From Acidobacteriota bacterium (GTDB lineage Bacteria > Acidobacteriota > Terriglobia > Terriglobales > Acidobacteriaceae): a stretch of 64,000 bases of DNA. This document shows, in pieces, positions 35,698 through 44,449 of this stretch (positions are counted from its first letter, which is position 1; every line of letters starts with the position of its first letter). The notes under the pieces were generated by a model that was not told where the DNA came from, searched no databases, and worked only from the letters and a program-made list of their open reading frames with translations. Where the stretch lies: NCBI GenBank assembly GCA_013289875.1, contig JABCZC010000014.1, positions 1-64,000 on the forward strand, in the 5' to 3' direction. Position numbers and translations under genes: made by a program.

Positions 35698-36738
35698 GTG
35701 ACAGACGACACGTCGGACAAGGCCGGGATGATTCCCCTGCGGAAACGGCGGGGCATTCGCTCGCTCGCTGGCGGAACGGGCTTAGGTCTGGTCCTCGGAT
35801 GTGCAATCGGAGCCTTCTGTTTTTATCGATCGAGACCGAAACCGTCGAATCAGAATGTTATTCCCACTGTGGGGCCAACACCGGTTGCTCCCGATCTCCG
35901 GCGAGAAAGCCCAGTTACAGTCGACATGCCGGACAAGCCCGGGACGATGCCTGTGCGAAAACGGTGGAGCTTTCGCTGGCTCGCTGCTGCAACGGGTTTA
36001 GGTGTGGTCCTCGGGTGTGCAATCGTAGCCTTCTATCATTATCGATCGAGACCGAAACCGTGGAACCTGAATGCGGTTGTCGCTGTTGAACCAACAACTG
36101 CCGCTGTCGATCTCTCGATGGGTCTAGTGCCAAATACGATTCCTGCCCGGACAGTGCACGACGCCCCTGCGCCCACCCCCGACCCCGCCTCAGTTAAGTC
36201 AAAGGCTTCCGCCAGGGCGGACCAGGACGGCAATGCATCTACTTCAGAGCAAACGCAAAATTTGAATCCGGGCCTGACGGGTATCGCAATGGCAGGCTTG
36301 CGGAATAATACCCCCGAAGACATCACGCTCCCGCAGAACGTCCTGGTGATGGAGTCTGAGCAAGGGACCCACGTTCTCCACAGCTCGAAATTTACGCTGG
36401 ACCACGACTACTTCATTCCGACCGGCCGCGCAGTATCAGTGACGTTGGTGGCGGATGATCCTTGTGCACCTGAAAACAGCCCCGAGATGTGTGTGGAATC
36501 CTACTTCAACGGGGTGGACGAGATTGTTCTGTTTGATAAACCGGCGCGCTATGAGGTTCATATTCCTCTCAAAGCAATTCAATTGTTGCGCGTCGAGCCT
36601 AAGCAGCAGCGAGAGCAGCGTGTTACTGCGCCTGCCGGTACAACCGTGGTCCGTCAACAACCCGAGATCAGAGGAGAATCCCAGCGTCGCGCCAGCGGAC
36701 AAGCGACGCTTGATCCGGCGCATCCGCACGACGAATAA
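35698..36738 (+). CDS. Membrane protein with tandemly duplicated N-terminal segment
   Basis: 346 residues from GTG 35698, preceded by AGGAAG. A 72-residue unit is repeated: DKAGMIPLRKRR with helix GLGLVLGCAIGAFCFYRSRP, then DKPGTMPVRKRW with helix GLGVVLGCAIVAFYHYRSRP. The DNA copies (from 35716 and 35932) are also very similar, so the duplication is fairly recent. Both helices carry positive charges on their N-side. A Pro/Ala linker leads to an outside domain (about 190-310; LDHDYFIPTGRAVSVTLVAD and DPCAPENSPEMCVESYFNG) I do not recognise. It has its own sigma-54 promoter and paired sites like the pilus genes, so it may belong to the Tad regulon. Convergent with tadG. Confidence 0.75.
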   Translation: MTDDTSDKAGMIPLRKRRGIRSLAGGTGLGLVLGCAIGAFCFYRSRPKPSNQNVIPTVGPTPVAPDLRRESPVTVDMPDKPGTMPVRKRWSFRWLAAATGLGVVLGCAIVAFYHYRSRPKPWNLNAVVAVEPTTAAVDLSMGLVPNTIPARTVHDAPAPTPDPASVKSKASARADQDGNASTSEQTQNLNPGLTGIAMAGLRNNTPEDITLPQNVLVMESEQGTHVLHSSKFTLDHDYFIPTGRAVSVTLVADDPCAPENSPEMCVESYFNGVDEIVLFDKPARYEVHIPLKAIQLLRVEPKQQREQRVTAPAGTTVVRQQPEIRGESQRRASGQATLDPAHPHDE

Positions 36739-36762
36739 TGCCAGTGTCTTCTTGAACAACCG

Positions 36763-38292
36763 TCAAGGGAAGAGGCTGTTGGGAATCAGCCGCGCGACAG
36801 TCAGGTTCCCCGCAATCTGGGTAAAGATATTACTTATGGCTGAAACGGACTTGCCTGCGGGGCAGCTACTCGTAGTTCCGCTCTGGTTGTCGTCGGAGTA
36901 AAAGGTGGCCGTACTGGAGGCCATTTGCTGCATGGTGTAGCAGGGGGAAGTATACGAGCCGGTGTCAGTCGTGCATCCCGTTGACGGCGAGCCGTACGCG
37001 ACCGTGTACACCGTGGTTCCATGGTTCGTGGCATACTGGGCTGCTGTGACTGCCTGCTGACACTCGTTATTGTAGGATGGGTACGTTCCGCCACTGGTGG
37101 CAATCGTCGTGCTTTGGGTTCCCGTAGCCATCTGGCTCGACGAAGAAGTTGCTGCGCCGTCGCTCACCAGGATCATTACGTTCTGTGTACCCGGATACTT
37201 TGTCGCCTCGGCGGTGAGCGCCGCTTGCGCGGCATAGATAACGCCGGCATAGTAAGTTCCCTCCCCACTCGGGCCGGCCATAGCGGTGCAGCCGCTTTTT
37301 CCACCAACCGCCTCCACCAGGTCGGAGCTCGAGCTCAGCGTCGTAGCCGAATTGGAGCTCCGGTAATCGCTTACGAATCCATTCGCATCCCCTAAGCCAT
37401 AGAGGTCCTGGTAGGTCATCTGGACCGTCGTGGCACTTTTCCCACTACCCGTCGTGTATGGCATTGTCGAAATTGACGACGCCCCTACCGCGGGGAATGT
37501 GTACACCTCTGGCGTGGCGTTGGTGCTGGTACAGTCGTACTGATCCGGAGCTGTCGTCGTAGTGAAGTTCGGAAACGAGAACAGGCTGATCCTGTCGACC
37601 TGGTTTGCGTAGTTCTGACCGGTAAGAGTGCCGCAGCCGGTCGCGGCGCAGGGCGAGAGCTCCTGCAGAAAAGTCTGAACACCGTTCAACGCGCACTGAA
37701 GCCGTGTCACATTGCCGCAATTAGTGTCTTTATTGCTCGTCATCGAATCCGTGGTATCGACGATGATTGCCACGTTGTACGGCGATGTTGCCGCGCCTCT
37801 CATTAGCGCCGTTGCGGTTGCCGTGAGCGTGACGGAAGATGTGCCGAACATCGCGGCGAAATACGTGGGCACCTTCGCTGTCTGCGTTACCTGGATAGCG
37901 TTTGCCGTTGAGGCTCCAGTCGATGTACCAGTAGCGACACAGGGGATTGATGCGCCCACCGAGGTCGTCACGCAGCCCAGGGTATAGGTCGCGCTGGTGA
38001 TGTTCAGATTGCCGTAGGCGTTCAAATTTCCTGTTTGAGAACTGTACAAGGTCGCATTGGTTACGGCCTGATTCGTAGTCGATGTATTCGAGGGCAGCCC
38101 CTGGGCTCCCGCCAGAGCGGCTGCATTCGTCGAGACGACGAGCTTGTTATAGCTGTAATAAACGTCGCCGACGTCGATCACAACTGCGCCCATTCCGAGA
38201 AGACCGAGCATGAGGACTGCCATCAAGACGAGCACGCTACCGCTTTCGTCCTCGAGAGCGCGGCGTAGAAATAACCTGACTTTTTCGTTCAT
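36763..38292 (-). CDS. tadG: TadG-like pseudopilin with von Willebrand A domain
   Basis: 509 residues. The N-terminal helix ESGSVLVLMAVLMLGLLGMG is the TadE/TadG-type membrane/pilin-like segment. A vWA domain follows, with MIDAS-like DTTDS (in VAIIVDTTDSMTS) and VMILVSDGAAT. It ends with AISNIFTQIAGNLTVARLIP. TadG-type proteins are minor components of Flp pili; the vWA part could bind metal and surfaces. Its ATG overlaps the end of the TadE-like gene (ATGA). The sequence is Thr/Ser-rich with several Cys pairs (CGTL, CTTDTGSYTSPC), suggesting disulfides outside the cell. Confidence 0.85.
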   Translation of the reverse strand: MNEKVRLFLRRALEDESGSVLVLMAVLMLGLLGMGAVVIDVGDVYYSYNKLVVSTNAAALAGAQGLPSNTSTTNQAVTNATLYSSQTGNLNAYGNLNITSATYTLGCVTTSVGASIPCVATGTSTGASTANAIQVTQTAKVPTYFAAMFGTSSVTLTATATALMRGAATSPYNVAIIVDTTDSMTSNKDTNCGNVTRLQCALNGVQTFLQELSPCAATGCGTLTGQNYANQVDRISLFSFPNFTTTTAPDQYDCTSTNATPEVYTFPAVGASSISTMPYTTGSGKSATTVQMTYQDLYGLGDANGFVSDYRSSNSATTLSSSSDLVEAVGGKSGCTAMAGPSGEGTYYAGVIYAAQAALTAEATKYPGTQNVMILVSDGAATSSSSQMATGTQSTTIATSGGTYPSYNNECQQAVTAAQYATNHGTTVYTVAYGSPSTGCTTDTGSYTSPCYTMQQMASSTATFYSDDNQSGTTSSCPAGKSVSAISNIFTQIAGNLTVARLIPNSLFP

Positions 38293-38828
38293 TGGATAAT
38301 CTCCGTTACTTGCGCACTGAGACTACAAGAAGATGCGTAGTTAGCTCCGAATACGGCGAGACTGCAGGGATACGTGGCCGTTACCACTGCGGCCTGCCCC
38401 TGCGTCAGATTCCCGGCTGCACCGGTGGTGGTACTGCTGCTGCTGCAGGACGTCCCAGAGTACGAGGTGGAAGCTGTAGAAGAGGTATAAATCTTGGTGG
38501 TGAACGAGAGAGACGTCGACACAAGATAGGGTGCTGCTGAGATGACCGCGGAGGAAACAGTGTTGCAAGGGTCTGTGGTGTTGCCCCGGCTGACCGAAAG
38601 CGCCTGCGCGCCAATGCCCACAGCCTGTGTTAACTGCATATAGTTGTTGAGGGCGATCCCAAATGTGGTGATACCCGTCACCACGAGCAGCAGCACCGGC
38701 AGCACCAGGGCAAACTCAACGAGCGCCTGGCCTCTCTCGCTGCCGGCGCTTATGAGAAACCGGACGAGTTCACTTCTCAGACGGGTTCCAACCCCCACGG
38801 CCGCTGCAGAATGGTTTATTTTGCACAT
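38289..38828 (-). CDS. tadE: TadE-like pseudopilin
   Basis: 179 residues. ERGQALVEFALVLPVLLLVV is the TadE motif; the Flp-like G-x4-E pattern sits before a single helix. The exported part is Ser/Thr-rich with cysteines. First gene of a two-gene unit with tadG (overlap ATGA). TadE-type pseudopilins assist assembly of Flp pili. The upstream 180 bases hold the CTACAACTTAGG motif and TTGACA on the minus strand, but no convincing sigma-54 promoter. Confidence 0.85.
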   Translation of the reverse strand: MCKINHSAAAVGVGTRLRSELVRFLISAGSERGQALVEFALVLPVLLLVVTGITTFGIALNNYMQLTQAVGIGAQALSVSRGNTTDPCNTVSSAVISAAPYLVSTSLSFTTKIYTSSTASTSYSGTSCSSSSTTTGAAGNLTQGQAAVVTATYPCSLAVFGANYASSCSLSAQVTEIIQ

Positions 38829-38960
38829 GTCCTACTACCTTTTTCGCACAAATCTTCCTCAGGATGGCTGAGGGTTATCGCGGTTGTAGGGGAACTTATA
38901 AGTATTGCTCCCTTGAACCGGTAAATGTCAAGGGGGATATTTATGGATTTAGTCATTTGT

Positions 38961-38975
38961 CCCCCTAAGTTGTAG
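38961..38975 (-). promoter_or_regulatory. CTACAACTTAGG motif, copy A
   Basis: Minus strand CTACAACTTAGGGGG, upstream of tadE. The same 12-mer is at 57503 before flp1 (CTACAACTTAGGTGG), and an 11-base match is at 42143 (AACTTAGGTGG on minus). It may be a second regulator site of the pilus locus. Confidence 0.45.
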
Positions 38976-39010
38976 TGAGGACGAGTAAGCCGACTTAGTT
39001 CCCCTTAACC

Positions 39011-40522
39011 TCAATTTAGAGCGCTCCTGGCTGCAACTCGCGTGAAAATCACAGAGCTGTTATCCGAGTAGGCGAGCTTCCAGTCATGCAATAGCGGCAA
39101 GACATTGGCCATGGAAGACTGGCGCTCCAGCAAACAGAAATTGATCCCGTACTTGTCGAGAAGTGTATGAGGGTCACCCTGGAGTGACATCCACTGTCCA
39201 TATTCCTCGAAGATGCCGGTCCACTCGAATACGTCAGCGCGGCCATCGATGAAAACTGGCTGTTCCGGCGCTTCCCAGATCAGATATCCGCCGTAGCCAT
39301 ATTCGTTGAACATCCGTCCGGGGAGATGGTGGGCCTTTATAAAGTCCACTGCCTTTACCGGGCTCTGCTGAAGCACTTGACCTGCCAAACTTTGGCGCGT
39401 TGGAAAGATCCAGAAAATGAACATCAACGCTGCGCTAATGAGCACCGCGTTGGCCCAGGGCAGATCCTCTTTCGAGCTGTAGCTGTCCCACTCTGTCGAG
39501 AGCAGCCGCGAGATAACAGGGCCTGCCAATATGCCAAAGACGAATAGCATTCGTTCATGACTTGAGGCCAGCCACGCTCCCAGGGCTAACAGCAGCAACT
39601 CGTGCCAAAGTAACTCGGACCAGCGCATGATCACCAGGAGAAAGACGCACCCAAGAGTTACCGCCCATGCAATTCCGCGCGCGGCATTTAACTGAAGCGG
39701 TCGCCACTCCTGCACCAGACTGAGGCCAATTGGCTGGTGTAGCAGGGTGTTAAGGGGGTACAGGACCTGCCTGAAGCCAATCGGATTTACGAACAGAGCC
39801 GCGACCGACAGAACCAACGCGAATGCCAGCATTCTCTGACAATGTGGTTCCCACCGTGACGACACCAGCGAGCCCATTCGGAAGTCAAAAAACGAACTAA
39901 AGAGGTATATTCCCAACACAATCAGCCCGAGAAAAAAAGATCCGTGGCAGTTCACCCAGACCGCGAACAGCGGCGGCAGCCCCATGAACCAGCGAGGATT
40001 TCGAGTACGCCCTAAATGGACCAGCAGCAATTCGAAGACCAGAAAAAGATAGCCGATCATCTGGGGTCGAATGGCAAGACCGATCGTTGCAAATAACCAG
40101 ATGACCATGGCTCCCAAGAACCCCACTTTCGCATTTCCTGAATAGAGCCAACACAGTGCATAGCCGGCAATGAGAACGGCAGAAGCGAAGAAGCAGAGCC
40201 ACAGCATCAGGCCGGTGTAGCCGCCCACCCTGTAAGCGCCATAGATGATCACCTGCGAAAGCCATTCGTGGGGCACGTAGGCATGATGGTGAGTCGTGTA
40301 GGAGAAAATGTCCGTGGCAGGGATGGCGTGGGTGGTCCAAATGATTTCACCCGACTTCAGATGCCACCACATATCTGGATCATCGAAGCGCGACCTGACC
40401 GTCAGCACCGCAAGTACCGCAAGAGAGACTGCCAGCATTACAGGGAACGAGCAAATCCGCTGAGAAAAACGAACTCGTGCTGGTTCAACCTTGCGTTCCT
40501 CGGCTAAGAGCATCACCGTCAT
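39011..40522 (-). CDS. Polytopic membrane protein, GT-C-like
   Basis: 503 residues with about ten membrane helices. An early loop holds FDDPDMWWHLKSGEIIWTTH, an acidic/aromatic motif typical of GT-C-like membrane glycosyltransferases and their relatives. The soluble C-terminal part (AVDFIKAHHLPGRMFNEYGY, then FIDGRADVF) recurs in many acidobacterial and deltaproteobacterial proteins of this type. Its ATG overlaps the stop of the sigma-54 activator gene (ATGA), so the two are co-translated. It may modify the pilus or feed its glycan; the substrate is unknown. Confidence 0.75.
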   Translation of the reverse strand: MTVMLLAEERKVEPARVRFSQRICSFPVMLAVSLAVLAVLTVRSRFDDPDMWWHLKSGEIIWTTHAIPATDIFSYTTHHHAYVPHEWLSQVIIYGAYRVGGYTGLMLWLCFFASAVLIAGYALCWLYSGNAKVGFLGAMVIWLFATIGLAIRPQMIGYLFLVFELLLVHLGRTRNPRWFMGLPPLFAVWVNCHGSFFLGLIVLGIYLFSSFFDFRMGSLVSSRWEPHCQRMLAFALVLSVAALFVNPIGFRQVLYPLNTLLHQPIGLSLVQEWRPLQLNAARGIAWAVTLGCVFLLVIMRWSELLWHELLLLALGAWLASSHERMLFVFGILAGPVISRLLSTEWDSYSSKEDLPWANAVLISAALMFIFWIFPTRQSLAGQVLQQSPVKAVDFIKAHHLPGRMFNEYGYGGYLIWEAPEQPVFIDGRADVFEWTGIFEEYGQWMSLQGDPHTLLDKYGINFCLLERQSSMANVLPLLHDWKLAYSDNSSVIFTRVAARSALN

Positions 40523-41913
40523 GCTGTGCTGATCTCCTGATTACTTGATTCGAGCATCAGATCCGGTTCGTCAATCCTGATCAGCCGATGTAAGTAAGCC
40601 CGCGAAATTTGCAGCGCCCGTGCAGCGAGCGTCTTATTCCCGTTGTTATCTCGCACGGCGTTCATGGCTAACTTAACCTTGTACTCGTAAACCTGCTGCT
40701 CGAAAGAACCGGTGGGAAGGTATTCGTCGATGCAGAGAACATTTTCCGCCTGGATATTCTGGGGAAGATCCTCCACCCGGATTCTTTCGTCAGAAGCAAC
40801 GATGATGGCCCGCTGAATCACGTTCTCCAATTCGCGTACGTTTCCGGGCCACGAGTAACTCTGCAGCATAGCCATTGCGCCGGGCTCAATGTCCTTCATT
40901 GGTTTCTCGTACATGTCCGCGTATTGCTGGAGAAAATGCGTGGCGAGCAGGGGGATATCTTCCGGATGTTCCTGGAGCGGCGGGGCATCGATTCGCATCA
41001 CGTGAATGCGATAGTAGAGATCCTGCCGGAATTTTCCTTGAGCCACCAATTCAGCCAAGTCCCGATGAGTGGCAAAAACCAGGCGTGCTCGCAACGGGAT
41101 GAGCCGGCTACTGCCCAGCCGGCTGAACTCGCGCTGCTGTAGAACGCGCAGCAGTTTAACCTGCGTGGACAGGCTGAGCTCACCGATCTCATCGAGGAAG
41201 AGGGTGCCGTCGGCCGCTTTCTCAAGATAGCCTTCTCGCGCACCGACCGTTCCCGTGAACGCGCCCTTTTCATGCCCGAACAGCTCGGCTTCGATCAGGG
41301 TTTCCGGGATGGCGCCGCAGCTGACAGCAACGAACGGCCGATTGGAACGAGCCCCCAGATTATGAATCGCCCGGGCTATCAGTTCCTTACCGGTGCCGCT
41401 TTCGCCTGTCACGAGCACAGACGCATTGAGGTTGGCGACGCGGCGCACAAGATCATAAACCTGCCGCATCTGGGGCCCCGACCCGATCAATTGGTCACAA
41501 CTGCAGGATGCTCCCAGCTGTTGCTGCGCAGTTTGAAGCTCGCGCTTGAGCAAGGCATTCTCGGCTATGCGGCCCAACAGTGTCTTGAGATCTCGAATCG
41601 ATGGCGGTTTACGGCAGTAACCAAAGGCGCCCTGCCGAACCAGTTCCGCTGCCGTCGAGCGAATATCATCATCAGCCATTACCACCGTCGGGATTTGTGA
41701 CGCGATCAATCGCTCAGAGTACGTAATTCGATCCTTCAAATAGCCCTGAGTGGAATCCAGGTCCAGGATTAAAGCGTCACAGTCTCCCGCCGAGAGCATG
41801 CGATTCATTCCCTGCTCGTCTGGCTCGAGACTGATTTGGAATTCCTTCCCCAAGGCAGAGGATAAAAGGGGCTGCAGTGCACGATCCCCCGAATACAATC
41901 CAATCCGAATCAT
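40519..41913 (-). CDS. Sigma-54-dependent activator (NtrC type) with atypical receiver
   Basis: 464 residues from ATG 41913 (MIRIGLYSGDRALQPLLSSA); an extra 11 codons are open upstream. The receiver-like domain (1-120) has Asp51 (LILDLD) and Lys102 (CRKPPS) but lacks the N-terminal acidic pair of true receivers (YSGD instead of DD), so phosphorylation may be weak or absent. The AAA+ domain is complete: Walker A GESGTGKE (170-177), GAFTGT (217-222) and FLDEIGELS. The C-terminus is a Fis-type helix-turn-helix (GNKTLAARALQISRAYLHRL). It sits between the tad gene blocks and four sigma-54 promoters lie around it, so it is the likely activator of Tad expression. Confidence 0.92.
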   Translation of the reverse strand: MIRIGLYSGDRALQPLLSSALGKEFQISLEPDEQGMNRMLSAGDCDALILDLDSTQGYLKDRITYSERLIASQIPTVVMADDDIRSTAAELVRQGAFGYCRKPPSIRDLKTLLGRIAENALLKRELQTAQQQLGASCSCDQLIGSGPQMRQVYDLVRRVANLNASVLVTGESGTGKELIARAIHNLGARSNRPFVAVSCGAIPETLIEAELFGHEKGAFTGTVGAREGYLEKAADGTLFLDEIGELSLSTQVKLLRVLQQREFSRLGSSRLIPLRARLVFATHRDLAELVAQGKFRQDLYYRIHVMRIDAPPLQEHPEDIPLLATHFLQQYADMYEKPMKDIEPGAMAMLQSYSWPGNVRELENVIQRAIIVASDERIRVEDLPQNIQAENVLCIDEYLPTGSFEQQVYEYKVKLAMNAVRDNNGNKTLAARALQISRAYLHRLIRIDEPDLMLESSNQEISTA

Positions 41914-42142
41914 GTAAATAGGCGCCCTCCTCGCGCCGATTTGCAATCACTGTCGTTGCTATCCTTGGGGAACTCAATCAGAACTTCATTACCGATGTTA
42001 CTGAATGGACCATCGAACTGTTACCCTTGTCCAGCCAAAACTGGTACTACTGCAACGAAAGTTGCATGACTTAAGTTTGGTGTCCCTCATCAATTAGGGC
42101 GAATTCGACATGAAGTTGGGTCTGTTTAAGGTATTGTCTTCG

Positions 42143-42153
42143 CCACCTAAGTT
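42143..42153 (-). promoter_or_regulatory. CTTAGG motif, copy B
   Basis: CCACCTAAGTT on plus equals AACTTAGGTGG on minus, identical over 11 bases to the copy before flp1 at 57507-57517. Confidence 0.4.
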
Positions 42154-42443
42154 ATCGACAATCCCGGCTGCATCTCAACCCCACAGCCCCACTAATCGTT
42201 ACCACAAGTAATGTTGAGGGAGATTAGCCGAACTTTTGACAAGCCCCAGTGGCTGGTCGCCGGGTGCCATTTTGCATCTGGGTCTGGGTTTTTAGGCGAC
42301 CGTTCCCGGGCGAAAAGCCTGCTATGAGCCGCATCTGTAGGTGTGTATCCGCCACCGGGCGGCCCGCGGATAGCTCATATCCGGCTTGGTTACCGATCGC
42401 CCGCATCCCCATACCTTCGGAGTATAGAGGGCGCACTTTAGTG

Positions 42444-42481
42444 TCTATACTCTGATTCACACCGGAATGCCGCATGTAAAC
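42444..42481 (+). promoter_or_regulatory. Paired activator sites before cpaA (31-bp spacing)
   Basis: TCTATAC at 42444 and TGTAAAC at 42475 begin 31 bp apart. The second lies in CGCATGTAAACAGC, nearly identical to CGCATGTATACAGC at 35471. It starts 80 bp before the -24 GG. Confidence 0.6.
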
Positions 42482-42552
42482 AGCCGTGCACACCGGCTTC
42501 TGCGGGCGACCTCTAATTCCCTGAATTCAGTGTTGGTGCGGCCAATCGGAGA

Positions 42553-42569
42553 TTGGGCTCGAAATTGCA
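42553..42569 (+). promoter_or_regulatory. Sigma-54 promoter of the cpaA operon
   Basis: TTGGGCTCGAAATTGCA: GG 42555-56 and GC 42567-68 are 10 bases apart and the -12 half TTGCA is perfect. Expected transcript start is about 42580, a ~33-base leader to ATG 42613. Confidence 0.75.
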
Positions 42570-42612
42570 CAACCGTCGATGACTTCCAAATTTGGAAGAA
42601 AAGAGTCAGGGT

Positions 42613-43128
42613 ATGCATTCAATTGCCTGGTGGCCGACGCTCATCGTTCTCGCGATAGCCACTTTTACGGATCTGCGCAGCCGCCGCATCCCGAACTGGC
42701 TGGTTTTTCCTTTTTTGCTGGCGGGAATCGTCGTTTCCGGTTGGCTGTATGGTTGGCACGGAATATGGCAAAGCTTGTCCGGTCTCGGATTGGGAGCCCT
42801 GTTGTTCGGCATTCTTTTTTTCATGGGTGGGATGGGAATGGGCGATGTAAAGCTGTGTGCGGCCATTGGCGCCTGGATCGGGCCCCGCCAGTTGCTGACG
42901 GCAATCGTTCTGACGGGAATCACAGGAGGCATCATGGCCGTATGTTGGGCCGCCGCTGGTGGATTTCTTGGGGACTTATTCACGGGCTCCGGCGATCTCG
43001 TTTTTGGTTTCAAGGATCGGGGGATGCGGCAGCATCCGGAGTTAGTGCTCTCCAATCCTAGGACGCGCAAATTGCCTTATGCGCCCGCCATTGCGATCGG
43101 GACACTGGTTTCATTCTTTTCCCGTTAA
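42613..43128 (+). CDS. cpaA: Prepilin peptidase CpaA/TadV (A24 family)
   Basis: 171 residues with about four to five membrane helices. The two aspartates of A24 aspartyl proteases are visible: TDLRSRRIPN near the first helix and GMGDVKL in the middle. It cuts Flp prepilins and pseudopilins at the Gly-x motif at the membrane. ATG 42613 (MHSIAWWPTLIVLAIATFTD) is preferred; a TTG at 42592 is in frame but would overlap the leader. First gene of the tad export operon behind the sigma-54 promoter. Confidence 0.9.
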   Translation: MHSIAWWPTLIVLAIATFTDLRSRRIPNWLVFPFLLAGIVVSGWLYGWHGIWQSLSGLGLGALLFGILFFMGGMGMGDVKLCAAIGAWIGPRQLLTAIVLTGITGGIMAVCWAAAGGFLGDLFTGSGDLVFGFKDRGMRQHPELVLSNPRTRKLPYAPAIAIGTLVSFFSR

Positions 43129-43165
43129 GGATCGGCATTCGGACCATGGCTATTTCACTAACGAT

Positions 43166-44422
43166 ATGCGAAACACATCCCAATCCGCCGGAATGTCGCA
43201 AGCAGGGAGTCACCAACTCGTGAGCACGACCTCTTCAAAACATCCCGGCGCACTTGGCGACGACGTCCTGACGATTGCGCTCATTAGTCCGGAAGCGCAC
43301 CGCCGCGATGCAGTGGCCAGAGCCATTACTGGCCCACAGGCTCGGGTGACCCGCGAGTTTTCTTCCTATCCTGATCTGGACGACGTGCCGCGGTTACTGG
43401 AAGAAGATTATGACGTCGTCATCATTGACCTGGATAGTAATCCTGAGCACGCGCTCGACCTGGTAGAGAGCATATGCTCTGGCGGGCCTTCAACCGTGAT
43501 GGTTTGTTCGGCGAAGGCAGATTCGGAGATGCTGGTCCGCTGTATGCGCGCGGGTGCTCGTGAATATCTGGCGCAGCCCTTCGCTCAAAGTACGATTGCC
43601 GAAGCGCTTGTTCGGGCCGCGGTCCGCCGTCCCGCCAATCGTCCCACTAAAAAAGTAGCAGGCAAGCTGTTGCTATTCGTGGGCGCTAAGGGCGGTTCTG
43701 GCGTCACAACCATCGCCAGCAATTTTGCCCTGTCTCTTGCCCAGGAGTCCGGTAAGAATACCGTGCTGATTGATCTCGCTCTTCCTCTTGGTGATGCAGC
43801 GCTTGACCTGGGCATAAATACTCAGTATTCGACAGCCAATGCCCTACATAATTTCGAACGTCTGGATGCGAATTTTCTTTCTACGCTCTTGGCGAAACAT
43901 AGCTCGGGGTTATACGTCCTCGCAGCTCCAGACCAGTACACGCCGATCCAGACTTCTGATGAAGCTATCGCCCGCCTCGTCGCCGTCGCCCGGCAGGGCT
44001 TTGATTACGTGGTGGTGGATGCCGGATCAAGGCTGGGCATAACTGCGAAGTCTCTCTTCGAAGAAGCCGCCATTGTCTACCTCGTAACGCAGGTCAGCAT
44101 ACCCGAATTGCGCAATTCCAATCGCTTGATCACAGAGTTCTTCAGGGCGAGTAACGCCAATCTGGAAATCGTGCTCAACCGTTTCACGCCTCGTTCGCTG
44201 GGGATTGATGAGGAACATGTGACGAAGGCTCTGACCAGGCCAGCCCAGTGGAAAGTGCCTGGCGACTATGTTGCCGCCCGGCGTGCGCAGAATACTGCCA
44301 CCCCGCTCGCGCTCGAAGATTCTCCCATTTCACGGGTAGTCAGGCAGATGGCCAGAACGGCATGCGGTCTGCCCGCAAACACCGATAAGAAGAGCCGGTT
44401 CAGCTTATTCGGTAAGGGTTGA
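43166..44422 (+). CDS. cpaE: Pilus localisation ATPase CpaE/TadZ
   Basis: About 418 residues if started at ATG 43166 (MRNTSQSAGMSQ); ATG 43193 is an alternative. The frame is open back to 43079 inside cpaA, which I consider overlap. An N-terminal receiver-like domain (ALISPEAHRRDAVARAI, VVIIDLD) precedes a MinD/ParA-type ATPase with deviant Walker A GAKGGSGVTT (Lys near codon 175) and a Walker B-like VVVDAGSRLG. TadZ/CpaE places the Tad apparatus, usually at the pole. The order cpaA-cpaE-cpaF-tadB-tadC is a classic Tad core. Confidence 0.88.
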   Translation: MRNTSQSAGMSQAGSHQLVSTTSSKHPGALGDDVLTIALISPEAHRRDAVARAITGPQARVTREFSSYPDLDDVPRLLEEDYDVVIIDLDSNPEHALDLVESICSGGPSTVMVCSAKADSEMLVRCMRAGAREYLAQPFAQSTIAEALVRAAVRRPANRPTKKVAGKLLLFVGAKGGSGVTTIASNFALSLAQESGKNTVLIDLALPLGDAALDLGINTQYSTANALHNFERLDANFLSTLLAKHSSGLYVLAAPDQYTPIQTSDEAIARLVAVARQGFDYVVVDAGSRLGITAKSLFEEAAIVYLVTQVSIPELRNSNRLITEFFRASNANLEIVLNRFTPRSLGIDEEHVTKALTRPAQWKVPGDYVAARRAQNTATPLALEDSPISRVVRQMARTACGLPANTDKKSRFSLFGKG

Positions 44423-44449
44423 GGACCGTAACCTCGCGGATGGTATGAC

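Larger units (their letters stand above)
41914..42612. other. Divergent regulatory region before cpaA
   Basis: About 700 bases between the activator gene and cpaA. It holds the CTTAGG motif (42143-42153), a 9-base inverted repeat GAGTATAGA/TCTATACTC (42420-42428 and 42444-42452), the paired sites at 42444 and 42475, and a sigma-54 promoter at 42553. The leftward promoter of the activator gene was not identified. Open frames here look non-coding. Confidence 0.6.

Noticed and set aside
38990-39007. GG-N10-GC on the minus strand upstream of tadE
   Set aside because: Only the spacing fits; both halves deviate strongly from TGGCAC and TTGC, so no sigma-54 promoter is claimed for tadE.
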